Below the pieces are notes generated by a model. That model saw only the letters and a program-made list of their open reading frames with translations, was not told the origin of the DNA and made no database searches. Below are positions 17,423-26,689 of a DNA stretch of 61,490 nt, one piece after another. How positions within the stretch are numbered: the first letter of the stretch is position 1; each line of letters opens with the position of its first letter. Source of the DNA: Methanocellales archaeon (GTDB lineage: Archaea; Halobacteriota; UBA148; JAUWXC01); the NCBI GenBank assembly GCA_030018435.1, contig JASEEY010000007.1, positions 1-61,490 of the forward strand. Direction: 5' to 3'. The position numbers and the translations under genes are program-made.

Positions 17423-17629
17423 ACGACTGAATTGCCAATCGCACCAGTGGACAGAATCGCAAGAAAGGCTGGTGCCGACAGGGTCAGTGATGATGCGAAG
17501 GTGGCGCTAGCTGATATATTGGAAGATTATGGACTTAAGGTGGCAGCAGAGGCCGTGCGCCTGGCAAAACACGCTGGCAGAAGGACCCTAAAAGCGGAAG
17601 ACATTAAATTGGCGGTCCAGAGGCTTTAA
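17423..17629 (+). CDS. Archaeal histone
   Basis: HMf-type histone fold of 66-69 residues. It contains [20 protein letters not shown], the central helix and the ending [18 protein letters not shown]. It wraps DNA as dimers and multimers and has no tails. The first canonical start is TTG 17432, but that omits the conserved xEL before PIAPV and sits 16 nt after GGAGG. The in-frame ACG at 17423 (reading ACG-ACT-GAA-TTG-CCA) is 7 nt after GGAGG and would give the family-typical [10 protein letters not shown] annotate from ACG as the likelier site; TTG is the conservative choice. Confidence 0.9.
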   Translation, partial: TTELPIAPVDRIARKAGADRVSDDAKVALADILEDYGLKVAAEAVRLAKHAGRRTLKAEDIKLAVQRL

Positions 17630-18117
17630 AGCCATGTAATAACGCCAATGCTAGCAAACGTTACGATGATACCGGCGATTAGCACGCCGCTGAGAATGGC
17701 TGGAAATGCGTATCTGGCCTTAATACCAAACACAAGAGCGGCGGCGCAACCCGTCCATGCGCCCGTGACCGGTAGAGGGATGGCAACGAACAAAGCCAGA
17801 CCCAATGCACCATATTTTTGAACCGAATTGTTGTATCTGCGTTGCGTCCTGTCAAACAGCCAGTCGAAGAAATGATCAAATACCCTAGCTCGTCTGAGCC
17901 GGGTGGATACAGAATCCAGGAAAAGCGACAAAGGTATGATGGGGAGCATGTTCCCGACCGCTGACAAGAAGTACGCTGTAGCAGGGTCGATGCCGTATAC
18001 CCCTATGGCGATGGGTATCGCAGCCCTGAGCTCGGCTATAGGGGTCATTGCGATTAGGATGATGATGATGCTCGAAGGAAGCGTCTGAAACCATTCCATG
18101 ATATAGGATATACACAT
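17626..18117 (-). CDS. Small multidrug export family protein (COG2426)
   Basis: Membrane protein of 163 residues with 4-5 helices. The family pattern is [39 protein letters not shown] (read as two adjacent motifs) and the later [17 protein letters not shown]2426 is annotated as a putative small multidrug export protein, but transport has little experimental basis. The true start may be ATG 18099 (MEWFQTLP). The gene ends 4 bp inside the histone stop region, tail to tail. Confidence 0.8.
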   Translation of the reverse strand: MCISYIMEWFQTLPSSIIIILIAMTPIAELRAAIPIAIGVYGIDPATAYFLSAVGNMLPIIPLSLFLDSVSTRLRRARVFDHFFDWLFDRTQRRYNNSVQKYGALGLALFVAIPLPVTGAWTGCAAALVFGIKARYAFPAILSGVLIAGIIVTFASIGVITWL

Positions 18118-18198
18118 TTTTCCGTCCTTGAAGAATACTTTTGTGAATAAACGTAAATAGTATCTATAGATATCGTTATCTACAGCAAGGTGGATGCG

Positions 18199-19089
18199 AT
18201 GGAGGATAGGATAAAACTCGGGGAGAGAGGCGCTAAGGTCGGTGTCTTTGGTAATATAATACTGTCCATTTTCAAGCTAATTGTTGGGATAGTATCCAAC
18301 AGCACTGCAGTCATAGCCGATTCTATTCATTCTTTCTCAGATCTCGCCACCTCGCTCATGGTCTGGTTTGGAATCAGAATGTCATATAAGCCGCCTGACG
18401 AGCAGCACCCTTATGGGCATGGTGATGTCGAGCCAATCGTGGGTCTGCTAATTTCCATCGTCCTTGTACTGGTTGGATTTGAGTTCGCCAGGCATGCGAT
18501 AAATGAGATTTTTACGGGAGTTGTGGCGCCCATACCGCTGGCAGCATATGCGACCGTATTCGTAATCATATACAAGGAGGGCATGACGAGGTATGTACTG
18601 AACATCGCCAATAGGATTAAAAGTCCAGCCTTGAGAGCGGATGCCCAGCATCACAGGAGCGATGCATACTCGTCTATAGCAGTCTTGGTTGGAGTTGTCG
18701 GGTCAATATTGTATTATCCGATTCTGGACCCACTCGCAGGGGTTGCTGTATCGCTGATCGTCATAAAAATGGGTTTTGATGTTGGTAGAGAGAACGTCCA
18801 ACAACTGATGGGGACGGTTCCTTCGCCAGAGATAAAGGAAAGAATTGAGAGCTTGACTTTGAGTGTTGGGGGAGTGAAAATGGTTCACAATATTCGCATC
18901 CATTATTTTGGGGCGTATGCAGTAGTCGACCTCCATGTATGCGTAGATGAATCTTTGCCGTTGAGTGAAGCTCACAAGATAGCGCATCAGGTGCAGAGAA
19001 AAATAGTCGAAATCCCAGAGATGTCATCTGCCTTAGTCCACATAGAGCCATTTGATGTCCATCATAAAGAAGAGCATATTGAAAAATAA
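18199..19089 (+). CDS. Cation diffusion facilitator transporter
   Basis: CDF-family metal/proton antiporter of 296 residues. Six helices and a C-terminal cytoplasmic ferredoxin-like domain (~205-290) are present. Metal-site motifs are visible: ADSIHSFSD (helix 2), HPYGHGD (loop 2-3) and DAQHHRSDA (helix 5, the usual HxxxD). Zn, Fe or Mn are possible substrates. ATG 18199 is preferred because AAGGTGG precedes it. The gene overlaps the 3' end of convergent thiI by 28 bp. Confidence 0.92.
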   Translation: MEDRIKLGERGAKVGVFGNIILSIFKLIVGIVSNSTAVIADSIHSFSDLATSLMVWFGIRMSYKPPDEQHPYGHGDVEPIVGLLISIVLVLVGFEFARHAINEIFTGVVAPIPLAAYATVFVIIYKEGMTRYVLNIANRIKSPALRADAQHHRSDAYSSIAVLVGVVGSILYYPILDPLAGVAVSLIVIKMGFDVGRENVQQLMGTVPSPEIKERIESLTLSVGGVKMVHNIRIHYFGAYAVVDLHVCVDESLPLSEAHKIAHQVQRKIVEIPEMSSALVHIEPFDVHHKEEHIEK

Positions 19090-20237
19090 TCCTTAAGTGA
19101 CTTTTTGATAAGGGCAAGGACATCCAACCTGGCTTCCGCTTTGCACATATCCTCTATCTTTGCAGACGTCGCCGGATACCGAGGAACCGCCTTGCATTCC
19201 CCCCCAAGAGAAGTTGATATATCAAACGTTCCAATCTTTTTCGCAAGCTCCACTATCTCGGATTTGTCATACCCTATCAACGGATGATAAATTGGAAAGT
19301 TGATGCCAATGGATTCGGCGAGCAGATTCGCAGATGTCTGGGATGCGACCTGCCCAAGCGATGAACCGGTTATGATTCCATGTGATTTTTCCTTCTTCGC
19401 GATCTCGGCAGCGATTAAGTACATCATCCGCTTGCACAGCACGCACGTTAGTTTCGGAGGACAGCGTTCTTTGATGGACTGCAGATTATGACCGTGCGGT
19501 ATTTCATAGACCCTCATGGGATGATTTGGTGCCCATCTCTGCAAGACATCAATGCATCTCAGCACTTTAGTTCTCATCGTATCATCCGAGAACGGGGCAG
19601 TATCATAATACACCGGAATGATTTCACAACCCCTCCTCATCATCAGCCATGCCGCCACAGGCGAGTCGATGCCGCCTGATATTAATGCGACCATCTTGCC
19701 CTGCGTACCAAGCGGCAAACCACCAACGCCCTTGATGATTGTATAATACACATATGCCCTATCCTGCCTAACCTCGATGAATATCTCATGATCCGGCGAG
19801 GTTAGATTCACACTGACGCTGCGATCTTTCAAGCGCTCTGCAACGGCAGCCCCACATACTCTTCCTATGTCCTCGCTGGAGAAAGGATGCTTGCCTGCCT
19901 TATGGGGGCGTATGGCAAAGGATTCCCCCCTGTCAACAATTGCCTCACCAACATCTGTCGCGAGTTGTGCTATCGCGCTAAGTCCTGACTCTGTGGAAAT
20001 CACTGGACTCGTCGAGACCACGCCAAAGACATTTGCCACCACATCGGCAATGCTCTCGTCAGAAGAATGGACGAATATCCTGCCCCAGTCCCTCCTGACG
20101 TTGGAGTATTCCTTCTCGTGAAGTTGAAGCATTGCCTTGATATTGTCAACTAACACCCTTTCATACCTACTACGCACCCTATCGCTTTTCAGCCCGATTT
20201 CGCCATATCTAACCAAGATCGCATTGTAGTTGAGCAT
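19062..20237 (-). CDS. thiI: tRNA 4-thiouridine synthase ThiI
   Basis: A 391-residue protein with the N-terminal ferredoxin-like/THUMP domain (~1-165, ILVRYGEIGLKS) and PP-loop domain (SGGIDSPVAAWLM, ~181-193). It adenylates U8 of tRNA for sulfur transfer. The rhodanese domain of bacterial ThiI is absent, as in archaea. Cysteines remain in CVLCKRMM and in LGGECKAVPRYP. It is divergent from thi4, with 100 bp between the likely start codons. Its role here may be tRNA thiolation, thiazole synthesis or both. Confidence 0.93.
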   Translation of the reverse strand: MLNYNAILVRYGEIGLKSDRVRSRYERVLVDNIKAMLQLHEKEYSNVRRDWGRIFVHSSDESIADVVANVFGVVSTSPVISTESGLSAIAQLATDVGEAIVDRGESFAIRPHKAGKHPFSSEDIGRVCGAAVAERLKDRSVSVNLTSPDHEIFIEVRQDRAYVYYTIIKGVGGLPLGTQGKMVALISGGIDSPVAAWLMMRRGCEIIPVYYDTAPFSDDTMRTKVLRCIDVLQRWAPNHPMRVYEIPHGHNLQSIKERCPPKLTCVLCKRMMYLIAAEIAKKEKSHGIITGSSLGQVASQTSANLLAESIGINFPIYHPLIGYDKSEIVELAKKIGTFDISTSLGGECKAVPRYPATSAKIEDMCKAEARLDVLALIKKSLKDYFSICSSL

Positions 20238-20339
20238 CCTACCTCATATCCTCCTGAGCATAGTTTAATCTTGTGGAAATACCCACAGACATTCCGAAAA
20301 CTAAAAAAGACATGGTATGCATTTGTGCTGTGGGTTAGC

Positions 20340-21095
20340 ATGTTGGACGAGGTAACGATTACAAAAGCGATCGTTGAGGATTTTATGAAAACGTTCGTGG
20401 AGTACACGAACATAGATGTTGCCGTAGCCGGTGCAGGACCGTCCGGCATGGTAGCCGCCAAGTACCTTGCTGATGGAGGGGCAAAGGTAGCCGTTTTTGA
20501 GCGGAAGCTCAGCGTTGGCGGTGGAATGTGGGGCGGGGGGATGATGTTTCCCCGTATCGTGATACAGGATGGAGCGAAACATATCTTGGACGATTTTGAA
20601 ATCAATTACTGGGAGCACAAAGACGGATATTTTCTGGCAAATTCCATAGAAGCAGTGGGAAAACTAGTAAGCAAAACCATCGCTGCTGGCGCTGAGATAT
20701 TTAATCTGATGAATGTAGAGGACGTTGTGATCAGGGATAAAAAGATTGTTGGAGTGGTCATAAACTGGAGTGCTGTCGAGTTGGCGAAGCTGCACGTGGA
20801 TCCCCTGAGCGTTCGCTCCAGAGTAGTCATCGATGGAACTGGACACGAGGCAGAGGTGTGCAGGATTGTGGAGCGGAAAATCCCTGGCGCGCTGAAGGTG
20901 GTTGGTGAAAAGCCCATGTGGGCAGAGATAGGGGAGAGGTTTATCTTAGATGCGACGAAGGAAGTATATCCTGGATTGATCGTCACCGGAATGGCAGCGA
21001 ATGCCGTCGCAGGAAGGCCGAGAATGGGACCCATCTTCGGTGGCATGATGCTTTCCGGCGAAAAAGCTGCAAAACTGGCGTTATCCAAACTGTAG
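20340..21095 (+). CDS. thi4: Thi4-family sulfide-dependent thiazole synthase
   Basis: FAD/NAD-binding Thi4 family, 251 residues. The dinucleotide fold is VAVAGAGPSGMVAAKYLA (~27-44), followed by GGGMWGGGMMFP (~60-71) and the C-terminal TGMAANAVAGRPRMGPIFGGM. At the position of the suicide cysteine of yeast Thi4, the sequence reads KLHVDP with His152. That marks the archaeal, iron-dependent type that takes sulfur from free sulfide and turns over catalytically. An alternative database name is ribose-1,5-bisphosphate isomerase. ATG 20340 is chosen; a longer ORF from 20271 adds a non-conserved 23 residues. Confidence 0.92.
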   Translation: MLDEVTITKAIVEDFMKTFVEYTNIDVAVAGAGPSGMVAAKYLADGGAKVAVFERKLSVGGGMWGGGMMFPRIVIQDGAKHILDDFEINYWEHKDGYFLANSIEAVGKLVSKTIAAGAEIFNLMNVEDVVIRDKKIVGVVINWSAVELAKLHVDPLSVRSRVVIDGTGHEAEVCRIVERKIPGALKVVGEKPMWAEIGERFILDATKEVYPGLIVTGMAANAVAGRPRMGPIFGGMMLSGEKAAKLALSKL

Positions 21096-21158
21096 AGGAT
21101 AGAAAACCTTTAATATGACCTCAATGAGTTAGACTTTTAAAAAGGGGGATGGGATTTG

Positions 21159-21476
21159 ATGAATTACATTGATGTCCTAAATCTGTATTATGTTGGAGCT
21201 GCGGCCATCATTCTGTTTTTTACGTTCTACAGCTTTGTGAGCTTTCGAAGGACCGACAAGAAGATGCTAAAGGCGAGGATTTTCCTAAACGATGACATCC
21301 TAAGCAAAACATGGGCGTATGGCGCAATCATAGGAATGTCATTCGCCGTCCACGAAATCCTCAGCTCGCCTGTGGTCGCCTGCTATATTCCATACCTCTG
21401 CGAGATGATGAAGCTCATCTTCTTAACTGCAGTACTAGGGCTGATATACGAGTGGTACGACTTCGGAAGAACCTAA
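21159..21476 (+). CDS. Three-helix membrane protein of unknown function
   Basis: Not recognised. 105 residues with three hydrophobic helices (about 8-28, 53-70 and 78-95). Between helices 1 and 2 lies a basic loop ([14 protein letters not shown]). GGGGGATGGG precedes ATG 21159, so translation is credible. The C-terminus meets the adenosine-kinase-like gene tail to tail with a 4-bp overlap. Confidence 0.65.
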   Translation: MNYIDVLNLYYVGAAAIILFFTFYSFVSFRRTDKKMLKARIFLNDDILSKTWAYGAIIGMSFAVHEILSSPVVACYIPYLCEMMKLIFLTAVLGLIYEWYDFGRT

Positions 21477-21955
21477 AACTTGTACCCAATCTTTCTCAGG
21501 AACGTCTTCCGCTCCTCTACGTCTTTTTGCGTTTCGATGCCCTTTGCGCTGGCACCGTCGACAACGCCGATTATTGCCCTTCCCGTTTCAGTTTTCGCCA
21601 CCATGACTTCAACCGGATTGGAAGTGGCGCAATAGATGCCGCAAACCTCTGGTGTGCTTTTAATGACGTTCAGCACGTTTATTGGATATGCATCCCGCAG
21701 GAATATAAGAAAGCTATGTCCTGCGCCTATCTCTAGGGCGTTTTCCGCTGCGGCTTTCTTCAGCCCTGGATCGTTGCCCTCGCACCTCACCAGGCAGGGA
21801 CCAGATGCCTCGCAGAAGGCGATGCCGAACTTCGCGTTTGTAACGGTGTTCACAATTGCTTCATACAGGTCTTCCACGGTCTTGATGAAGTGCGACTGGC
21901 CCAGGATTAGATTGGCACCGGATGGCACATCTATTTTAACGGTTTGAACCTCCAT
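21473..21955 (-). CDS. Adenosine-specific kinase family protein (COG1839)
   Basis: 160 residues of the AdenosineKin/DUF355 family. It contains [36 protein letters not shown] and [20 protein letters not shown], ending in [12 protein letters not shown] Pyrobaculum member was crystallised and annotated as an adenosine-specific kinase, but enzymology is thin. ATG 21955 has GGAGG 7 nt upstream and is preferred to the ATG at 21961. Confidence 0.85.
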   Translation of the reverse strand: MEVQTVKIDVPSGANLILGQSHFIKTVEDLYEAIVNTVTNAKFGIAFCEASGPCLVRCEGNDPGLKKAAAENALEIGAGHSFLIFLRDAYPINVLNVIKSTPEVCGIYCATSNPVEVMVAKTETGRAIIGVVDGASAKGIETQKDVEERKTFLRKIGYKF

Positions 21956-22005
21956 GCACATACCTCCACAAACATATTTTTATCAACGCCCAGCCTTTTA
22001 ATCAT

Positions 22006-23067
22006 ATGCCCATGCCCAAGACGGGAATCATATATCACGATGATTATCTGAAGCACGAGACTGGAGGGCACCCAGAGCGGAAGGAGCGTCTGATTGCTAC
22101 AATGGGATTGCTCAAAAAAAGCAAAGCGTTGGAAAAACTAATGTGCATCACTCCGAAAAGGGCAACCACTGAGCAAATAGGGTGGGTGCACGATGCCCCT
22201 TACATTGAGATGATTCAAGCTCTCTGCCAGAGCGGCGGGGGGATGTTAGATCCTGATACCGTGCTATCACAGGATTCGTATGAGGTTGCAGTTCTCGCGG
22301 CAGGAGGGGTTATCAACGCTGTTGAAGCCGTTATGAATGACTTGAAAAGTGTCTTTGCGCTCATCCGCCCGCCAGGTCATCATGCCGAGGCTTCGCATGG
22401 AATGGGGTTCTGCATATTCAATAACGTTGCGATAGCAACGCGCTATGCTCAAAAACAATATAAAGTGAAAAAAATCCTCATCGTGGACTGGGACGTACAT
22501 CATGGCAATGGCACGCAAAACATCTTTTATGATGATGCTTCGGTTTTATATTTTTCAATTCATCAGAGTCCCTTCTATCCGGGAACTGGAAGCATGGATG
22601 AAATCGGCGCTGATGATGGAAAAGGTTTTACGGTAAATGTCCCACTGCCAGGAGGGATAGGAGATGCAGGATACGTCTACGTTTTTAATGAAATTCTAAT
22701 TCCAATCGCCCTTGAGTTTAGGCCTGAGCTGGTTTTAATTTCCGCCGGGCAGGATGCCCATTTCGCTGATCCCATAGGAGGGATGAGCCTTACTGCAGAA
22801 GGATTTGGGCATATCGCCGGCATAGTCAGATCAATCGCGAACTCAACATGCAAAGGGAGAATAGTTGCAGCGCTGGAAGGAGGATACGACCTAAGTGCGT
22901 TGCCATATTCGGTCTTATCCATCCTCAACGCTTTTGGGGATTTAGGAATAGACATAAAAGAGCCGATGCCTGTTCCATCAGCGCTGAAAGATGAAGTATC
23001 CAGCCGGGTCAGGCAAAGGGTAAAGGAAGTTAAAGAGGCGCAGAAGGAGTACTGGGGTGTTTTGTGA
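22006..23067 (+). CDS. Histone deacetylase/acetylpolyamine amidohydrolase family
   Basis: Arginase-fold Zn hydrolase of 353 residues. It contains HPERKERL (~23-30), the catalytic His pair in RPPGHHAEASHGMGFC, metal ligands in DWDVHHGNGTQ, FSIHQSPFYPGTG, and the loop GGYDLSALPYSVL. All catalytic residues look intact. Such archaeal enzymes may deacetylate polyamines or proteins; histones without tails make a histone role unlikely. The ATG is close to a presumed TATA (ATATTTTTAT), so the message may be leaderless. Confidence 0.9.
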   Translation: MPMPKTGIIYHDDYLKHETGGHPERKERLIATMGLLKKSKALEKLMCITPKRATTEQIGWVHDAPYIEMIQALCQSGGGMLDPDTVLSQDSYEVAVLAAGGVINAVEAVMNDLKSVFALIRPPGHHAEASHGMGFCIFNNVAIATRYAQKQYKVKKILIVDWDVHHGNGTQNIFYDDASVLYFSIHQSPFYPGTGSMDEIGADDGKGFTVNVPLPGGIGDAGYVYVFNEILIPIALEFRPELVLISAGQDAHFADPIGGMSLTAEGFGHIAGIVRSIANSTCKGRIVAALEGGYDLSALPYSVLSILNAFGDLGIDIKEPMPVPSALKDEVSSRVRQRVKEVKEAQKEYWGVL

Positions 23068-23089
23068 GAGTTGTTCTAATTTTGTACTT

Positions 23090-24154
23090 TCATAGCCACA
23101 TTTTTCTCCTGAAATAAACCAACATTGAGATGCCTATAGCAACCATCAAAAGCAAAACTAAAGGATAGCCCCAACGCCACCCGAGCTCTGGCATATACGC
23201 AAAGTTCATTCCATAAATGCCCACCACAAGGGTCAAAGGAATAAATATCGTGGCAATGATCGTCAGTACTTTCATAACTTCGTTCATTCTATTGCTGATG
23301 CTTGAAAGATAAATGTCAAGCATCCCGGAGAGCAAATCACGGAGTGTCTCTATTGTATCGATAACCTGAATTGTATGATCGTAAACATCCCTGAGATATA
23401 TGCCTGTAGTTTCGTGAATTAGGGGTGACTCTCCTCTTTCCAAACTACTAACAACTTCCCTTAAAGGCCAAACCGATTTACGCAAAAATATCATATCTCT
23501 TTTTAAATTGTGAATAGCCTGTAAGGTTTCTTGTGTCGGATTGGTCACCAACTCCTCTTCCATACCTTCTATTTCTTCTCCAAGTTTCTCCAGGATTGTG
23601 AAATAATTGTCAACAACTGCATCTATCAAAGCGTAAGCAAGGTAATCGGACCCCATCTTTTTGATACGACCTTTTCCGCTTCTAATCCTCTCTCTGAGGG
23701 GGTCAAAAATATCGCCTTCTTTCTCTTGGAACGAAATGACGAAATTTGGGCCAAGAATTAAACTGATCTGTTCCGCCTTTATTTCCTCGTCTTTTTCATC
23801 ATAATAAAGCATTTTTAAAACGATAAAGATGTAATCCTCAAAATCCTCCATTTTTGGACGTTGTCCTGTATTTACTATGTCTTCTAAAACAAGTGGATGT
23901 ATGTTGAAATGTTTTCCGATTTTTTCTATGAGTTCCACATCATGGATACCATTTATGTTTATCCACGTTACAGTGGGTTTCTCTTTGAATGGGAAACACT
24001 CCTCGATCTTTTTTGCTTCCTTCTCTAAAAATCGCACTTCATCATAATCTATTATTGTAATGCTCACCTTTGCAACCTTTTTCTCGCCCGCGTGAACGAT
24101 GGTCCCTGGAGGGGTGCCAACCTTTTTTGAGATTTTCTCAATGAATCTGGGCAT
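23090..24154 (-). CDS. corA: CorA magnesium/cobalt transporter
   Basis: A 354-residue CorA with a large N-terminal cytoplasmic domain, long helices (~200-280) and two C-terminal membrane helices. The signature YGMNF (VVGIYGMNFAYMP, ~311-323) closes helix 1. The start is 5 bp after the cca stop, so it is last in the HTH-thpR-cca-corA operon. Confidence 0.95.
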   Translation of the reverse strand: MPRFIEKISKKVGTPPGTIVHAGEKKVAKVSITIIDYDEVRFLEKEAKKIEECFPFKEKPTVTWININGIHDVELIEKIGKHFNIHPLVLEDIVNTGQRPKMEDFEDYIFIVLKMLYYDEKDEEIKAEQISLILGPNFVISFQEKEGDIFDPLRERIRSGKGRIKKMGSDYLAYALIDAVVDNYFTILEKLGEEIEGMEEELVTNPTQETLQAIHNLKRDMIFLRKSVWPLREVVSSLERGESPLIHETTGIYLRDVYDHTIQVIDTIETLRDLLSGMLDIYLSSISNRMNEVMKVLTIIATIFIPLTLVVGIYGMNFAYMPELGWRWGYPLVLLLMVAIGISMLVYFRRKMWL

Positions 24155-24159
24155 TGCGA

Positions 24160-25554
24160 TTAACCCCTCATTCGCCTATATTTCCTAAAATACTTCCTCA
24201 GAAAAATTCTGAAGTCCTTGTCTTCTATCTTGGCGATTTGCGCGTCCTTCAGCACCCTATAGCCCTTTCCAATCGCCTCCGACACGTGCTTTCCCACCCC
24301 GCATGTTTTCAGTTTGGATTTGAGTAAATCTTTCGCTTTGGTGTACTCCCTAGAAATGTCCACAACATATCTGCCGTCCTGAATGTAAGGATGTTGGCTA
24401 GCGTACTTAATTTTAAATTTCTCAGCGTGTATTGATGATTCAACGGGTGGCCCAATGTGCTTTTTAACGTTTGGGAGAGTGGCGACCTCCATCTCCAGCA
24501 GGATAACTGACCTCACACCAGACCAGATGCCACTTCTGAACACCCTGAAATCATTCCTATGAAGCAACTCTTCTATAGACCTGACTGCCTTGTACAATTG
24601 AGGATAGAGTATATCATCCACGACGTTCGGTGTATCAAACACGACGGCAAGCAACTCAGTTTTCCTATGCTTCAACTCCTGTGCGAGTTCCTTGTCAGTG
24701 AGTGGTTTTACTGGAGGAGGGAAAAAGAAGTGAATGCCTGGCTTCTTCAGAAATTCCCTCGACGCATCGACGAAAGTGCAAAAGTTGTCCAGTGATACAG
24801 CAGCTGCAACGTTCCTAGACGGATCAACAGGATCGATGATGACCAGCGGGGTATCGTGCTCGAGAGTCCCGTGATTTTCTATGTCAATTATAACGTTACG
24901 ATGCCATTTGCTCACACTCTGCACTACATCCAGGAAGGAGTTGTATTTGATGATGAGAAGTTCACATAGATATCCGGAGAAGCCCATCGTCTTTAACTCT
25001 GCACCATAAACGCCTATGCCCTTCAGGAATTGTTTGAGCAGGCGTACTTCATCCTCCAATCCCTTAATTTTGTTTTTGACGTATTCATTGTGAAACGGCG
25101 TCCTGTCCACAGCAGACCGTATAGCAGATGGGTCTGAAACGCGGAAGCATGGAACCAGATCGACCCTGTACCCTTGAAATCCCTTCGGGATTACAACCCT
25201 CCCAGATGTTTCATCTGGGATGCCCTCGAAAAAAGCCCTGATATATGGGTGTTCTGCATACCTCTCCTCGTATTTTGGCGCGACTTTTTTGGCTATCCCT
25301 AGCCCTAACGATTCGAGTTCCTCATGTGTTACGGACTCCGGGAACGTGATGAATATATCTAGGTCTCTATCGCCAGAAATCCACGTGTTTCTTGCAGCTG
25401 AGCCGACCAGCAATCCACGTACTTCAACGCCAAGCTCTTTTGCAGCTGCGTCGATTTGAGTGATGATGCGATTGGTCAATCTGTGCAACGCCTTTTCTTC
25501 ACTTTTACTTGGCTTGATCTTTTGCAGCACTTGGGAGCATATTTTTCTGCTCAA
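24160..25554 (-). CDS. cca: CCA-adding tRNA nucleotidyltransferase, archaeal class I
   Basis: A 464-residue template-independent polymerase that adds or repairs the 3' CCA of tRNA. The nucleotidyltransferase motif is GSAARNTWISGDRDLDIFI (~52-70) with the DxD metal ligands. The archaeal tRNA-binding C-terminal domain is complete. Neither tRNA gene in this window encodes CCA, so the enzyme is required. Its start overlaps the thpR stop by 4 nt. Confidence 0.95.
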   Translation of the reverse strand: MSRKICSQVLQKIKPSKSEEKALHRLTNRIITQIDAAAKELGVEVRGLLVGSAARNTWISGDRDLDIFITFPESVTHEELESLGLGIAKKVAPKYEERYAEHPYIRAFFEGIPDETSGRVVIPKGFQGYRVDLVPCFRVSDPSAIRSAVDRTPFHNEYVKNKIKGLEDEVRLLKQFLKGIGVYGAELKTMGFSGYLCELLIIKYNSFLDVVQSVSKWHRNVIIDIENHGTLEHDTPLVIIDPVDPSRNVAAAVSLDNFCTFVDASREFLKKPGIHFFFPPPVKPLTDKELAQELKHRKTELLAVVFDTPNVVDDILYPQLYKAVRSIEELLHRNDFRVFRSGIWSGVRSVILLEMEVATLPNVKKHIGPPVESSIHAEKFKIKYASQHPYIQDGRYVVDISREYTKAKDLLKSKLKTCGVGKHVSEAIGKGYRVLKDAQIAKIEDKDFRIFLRKYFRKYRRMRG

Positions 25555-26090
25555 AATCTCACCTCGTGCAGGGTTTCATAGAGCGGTCCCTCTGGCATCA
25601 ACGTGCTCTTTTTAAATCTGATGTGATCGACCTTCATCCTTCCTATCCTCATATCAGACAGTTCTTTAATCGTACTAATCAAGTGCTCTTTCTGAGTCAT
25701 GGGAAGGCGCTTAACCCTGGCTATGGTCGCGTGCGCCGCGAAACGATCGTTTCTTTCAAATCCCAGCGGCTGAAGTGCTTCCTCCACAGCATTATTCAAA
25801 CGATCAAAGTCGTCCTCTGCGCCAACCCATATTACGTTGATGTGTCTTAGGCTGGGAAATACACCCACGCCCCTGACCTCAGTATCAAAAGGAGATACAC
25901 GCACGCTCTGTAGAGCACTGCGTATCGGCGTGACTTGATGCTCTTCTATGTTTCCCAGGAACTTGATCGTAATGTGCACCTGCTCAGGCTTTACCATTTT
26001 CACATCGTAGTTTGTGAAGTGCTGCTGGAGTTCTGCCACTTTCTCTTTCAGCTCTGCTGGAAAATCCACTGCAATGAAAGTCCTGATCAT
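25551..26090 (-). CDS. thpR: RNA 2',3'-cyclic phosphodiesterase (ThpR)
   Basis: A 2H-phosphoesterase of 179 residues. The two HxT motifs are HITIKFLG (H39, T41) and HATIARVKR (H120, T122). It opens 2',3'-cyclic phosphate ends on RNA and was formerly called 2'-5' RNA ligase. It overlaps cca and the upstream HTH gene by 4 nt each, a tightly coupled operon around RNA 3'-end handling. Confidence 0.93.
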   Translation of the reverse strand: MIRTFIAVDFPAELKEKVAELQQHFTNYDVKMVKPEQVHITIKFLGNIEEHQVTPIRSALQSVRVSPFDTEVRGVGVFPSLRHINVIWVGAEDDFDRLNNAVEEALQPLGFERNDRFAAHATIARVKRLPMTQKEHLISTIKELSDMRIGRMKVDHIRFKKSTLMPEGPLYETLHEVRF

Positions 26091-26668
26091 TCTACTCCCA
26101 ATCTCAGCTGTTGATATCTCAGGTAGAGCCCGCTGAGGTCCACCACTTCCCTTATTACGCCCGCAAGGATTTCTGCCCCGGTCTCTAGGATGGGGTTGTT
26201 CTCCTTGTTGATGAACTCATAGGCAGGATTATCTGATGGGATGTTGATTCTCTTCACCATTGCTCTATATTCCTTTAGATGCGGGTCTCTGGACTTTCTG
26301 GTCCATTCGGTATCCATGGGTGATAGCCCGATCGATATCAACTCCTGTTCAAAGCAAGGTCTTCTGAAGAGCGCGGATAGCACATAAACTCCAACGGCGA
26401 AGCGCTCGTTTCGTTCTATGTCTGGAATGCGCTCCCCTACGAGGGTATATATGTCCTTGCCCTTTCCGCCAACATAAGAGTACACCTTGGAGGGTGGGAT
26501 GTCCTCTTCTACTAAATGCCCTATGTCTCTCAGGGCTCTCAGATATCCCGTCAGGATTAGCCTGTGCTGATCATAGCCTTGTTTCTTGAGCTGGCGGGTT
26601 ATACCACTAATTGAAAGCTTCTTCGTCGCCAGTATCTTGGCCAGAGTGTCATAGAATTTCTGCTCCAT
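26087..26668 (-). CDS. Conserved HTH-containing protein, function unknown
   Basis: Not recognised as a named family. Of 193 residues, the first ~70 look like a winged helix (KLSISGITRQLKKQGYDQ, then RLILTGYLRALRDIGHL with a wing at SKVYSYV). The rest is mostly helical, with a Cys and several conserved-looking charged residues. It is first in the operon with thpR, cca and corA, and divergent from the glutaredoxin-nrdD operon. It could regulate the nrd promoter through the repeats at 26690-26757, or take part in RNA metabolism with its operon partners. Both are inference. Confidence 0.6.
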   Translation of the reverse strand: MEQKFYDTLAKILATKKLSISGITRQLKKQGYDQHRLILTGYLRALRDIGHLVEEDIPPSKVYSYVGGKGKDIYTLVGERIPDIERNERFAVGVYVLSALFRRPCFEQELISIGLSPMDTEWTRKSRDPHLKEYRAMVKRINIPSDNPAYEFINKENNPILETGAEILAGVIREVVDLSGLYLRYQQLRLGVE

Positions 26669-26689
26669 TTCCCCACCGAGATATCAACT

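Noticed and set aside
17034-17510. 158-codon plus-strand ORF spanning the nob1-histone gap
   Set aside because: It overlaps nob1 antisense and the histone gene in another frame; both of those are clear homologs.
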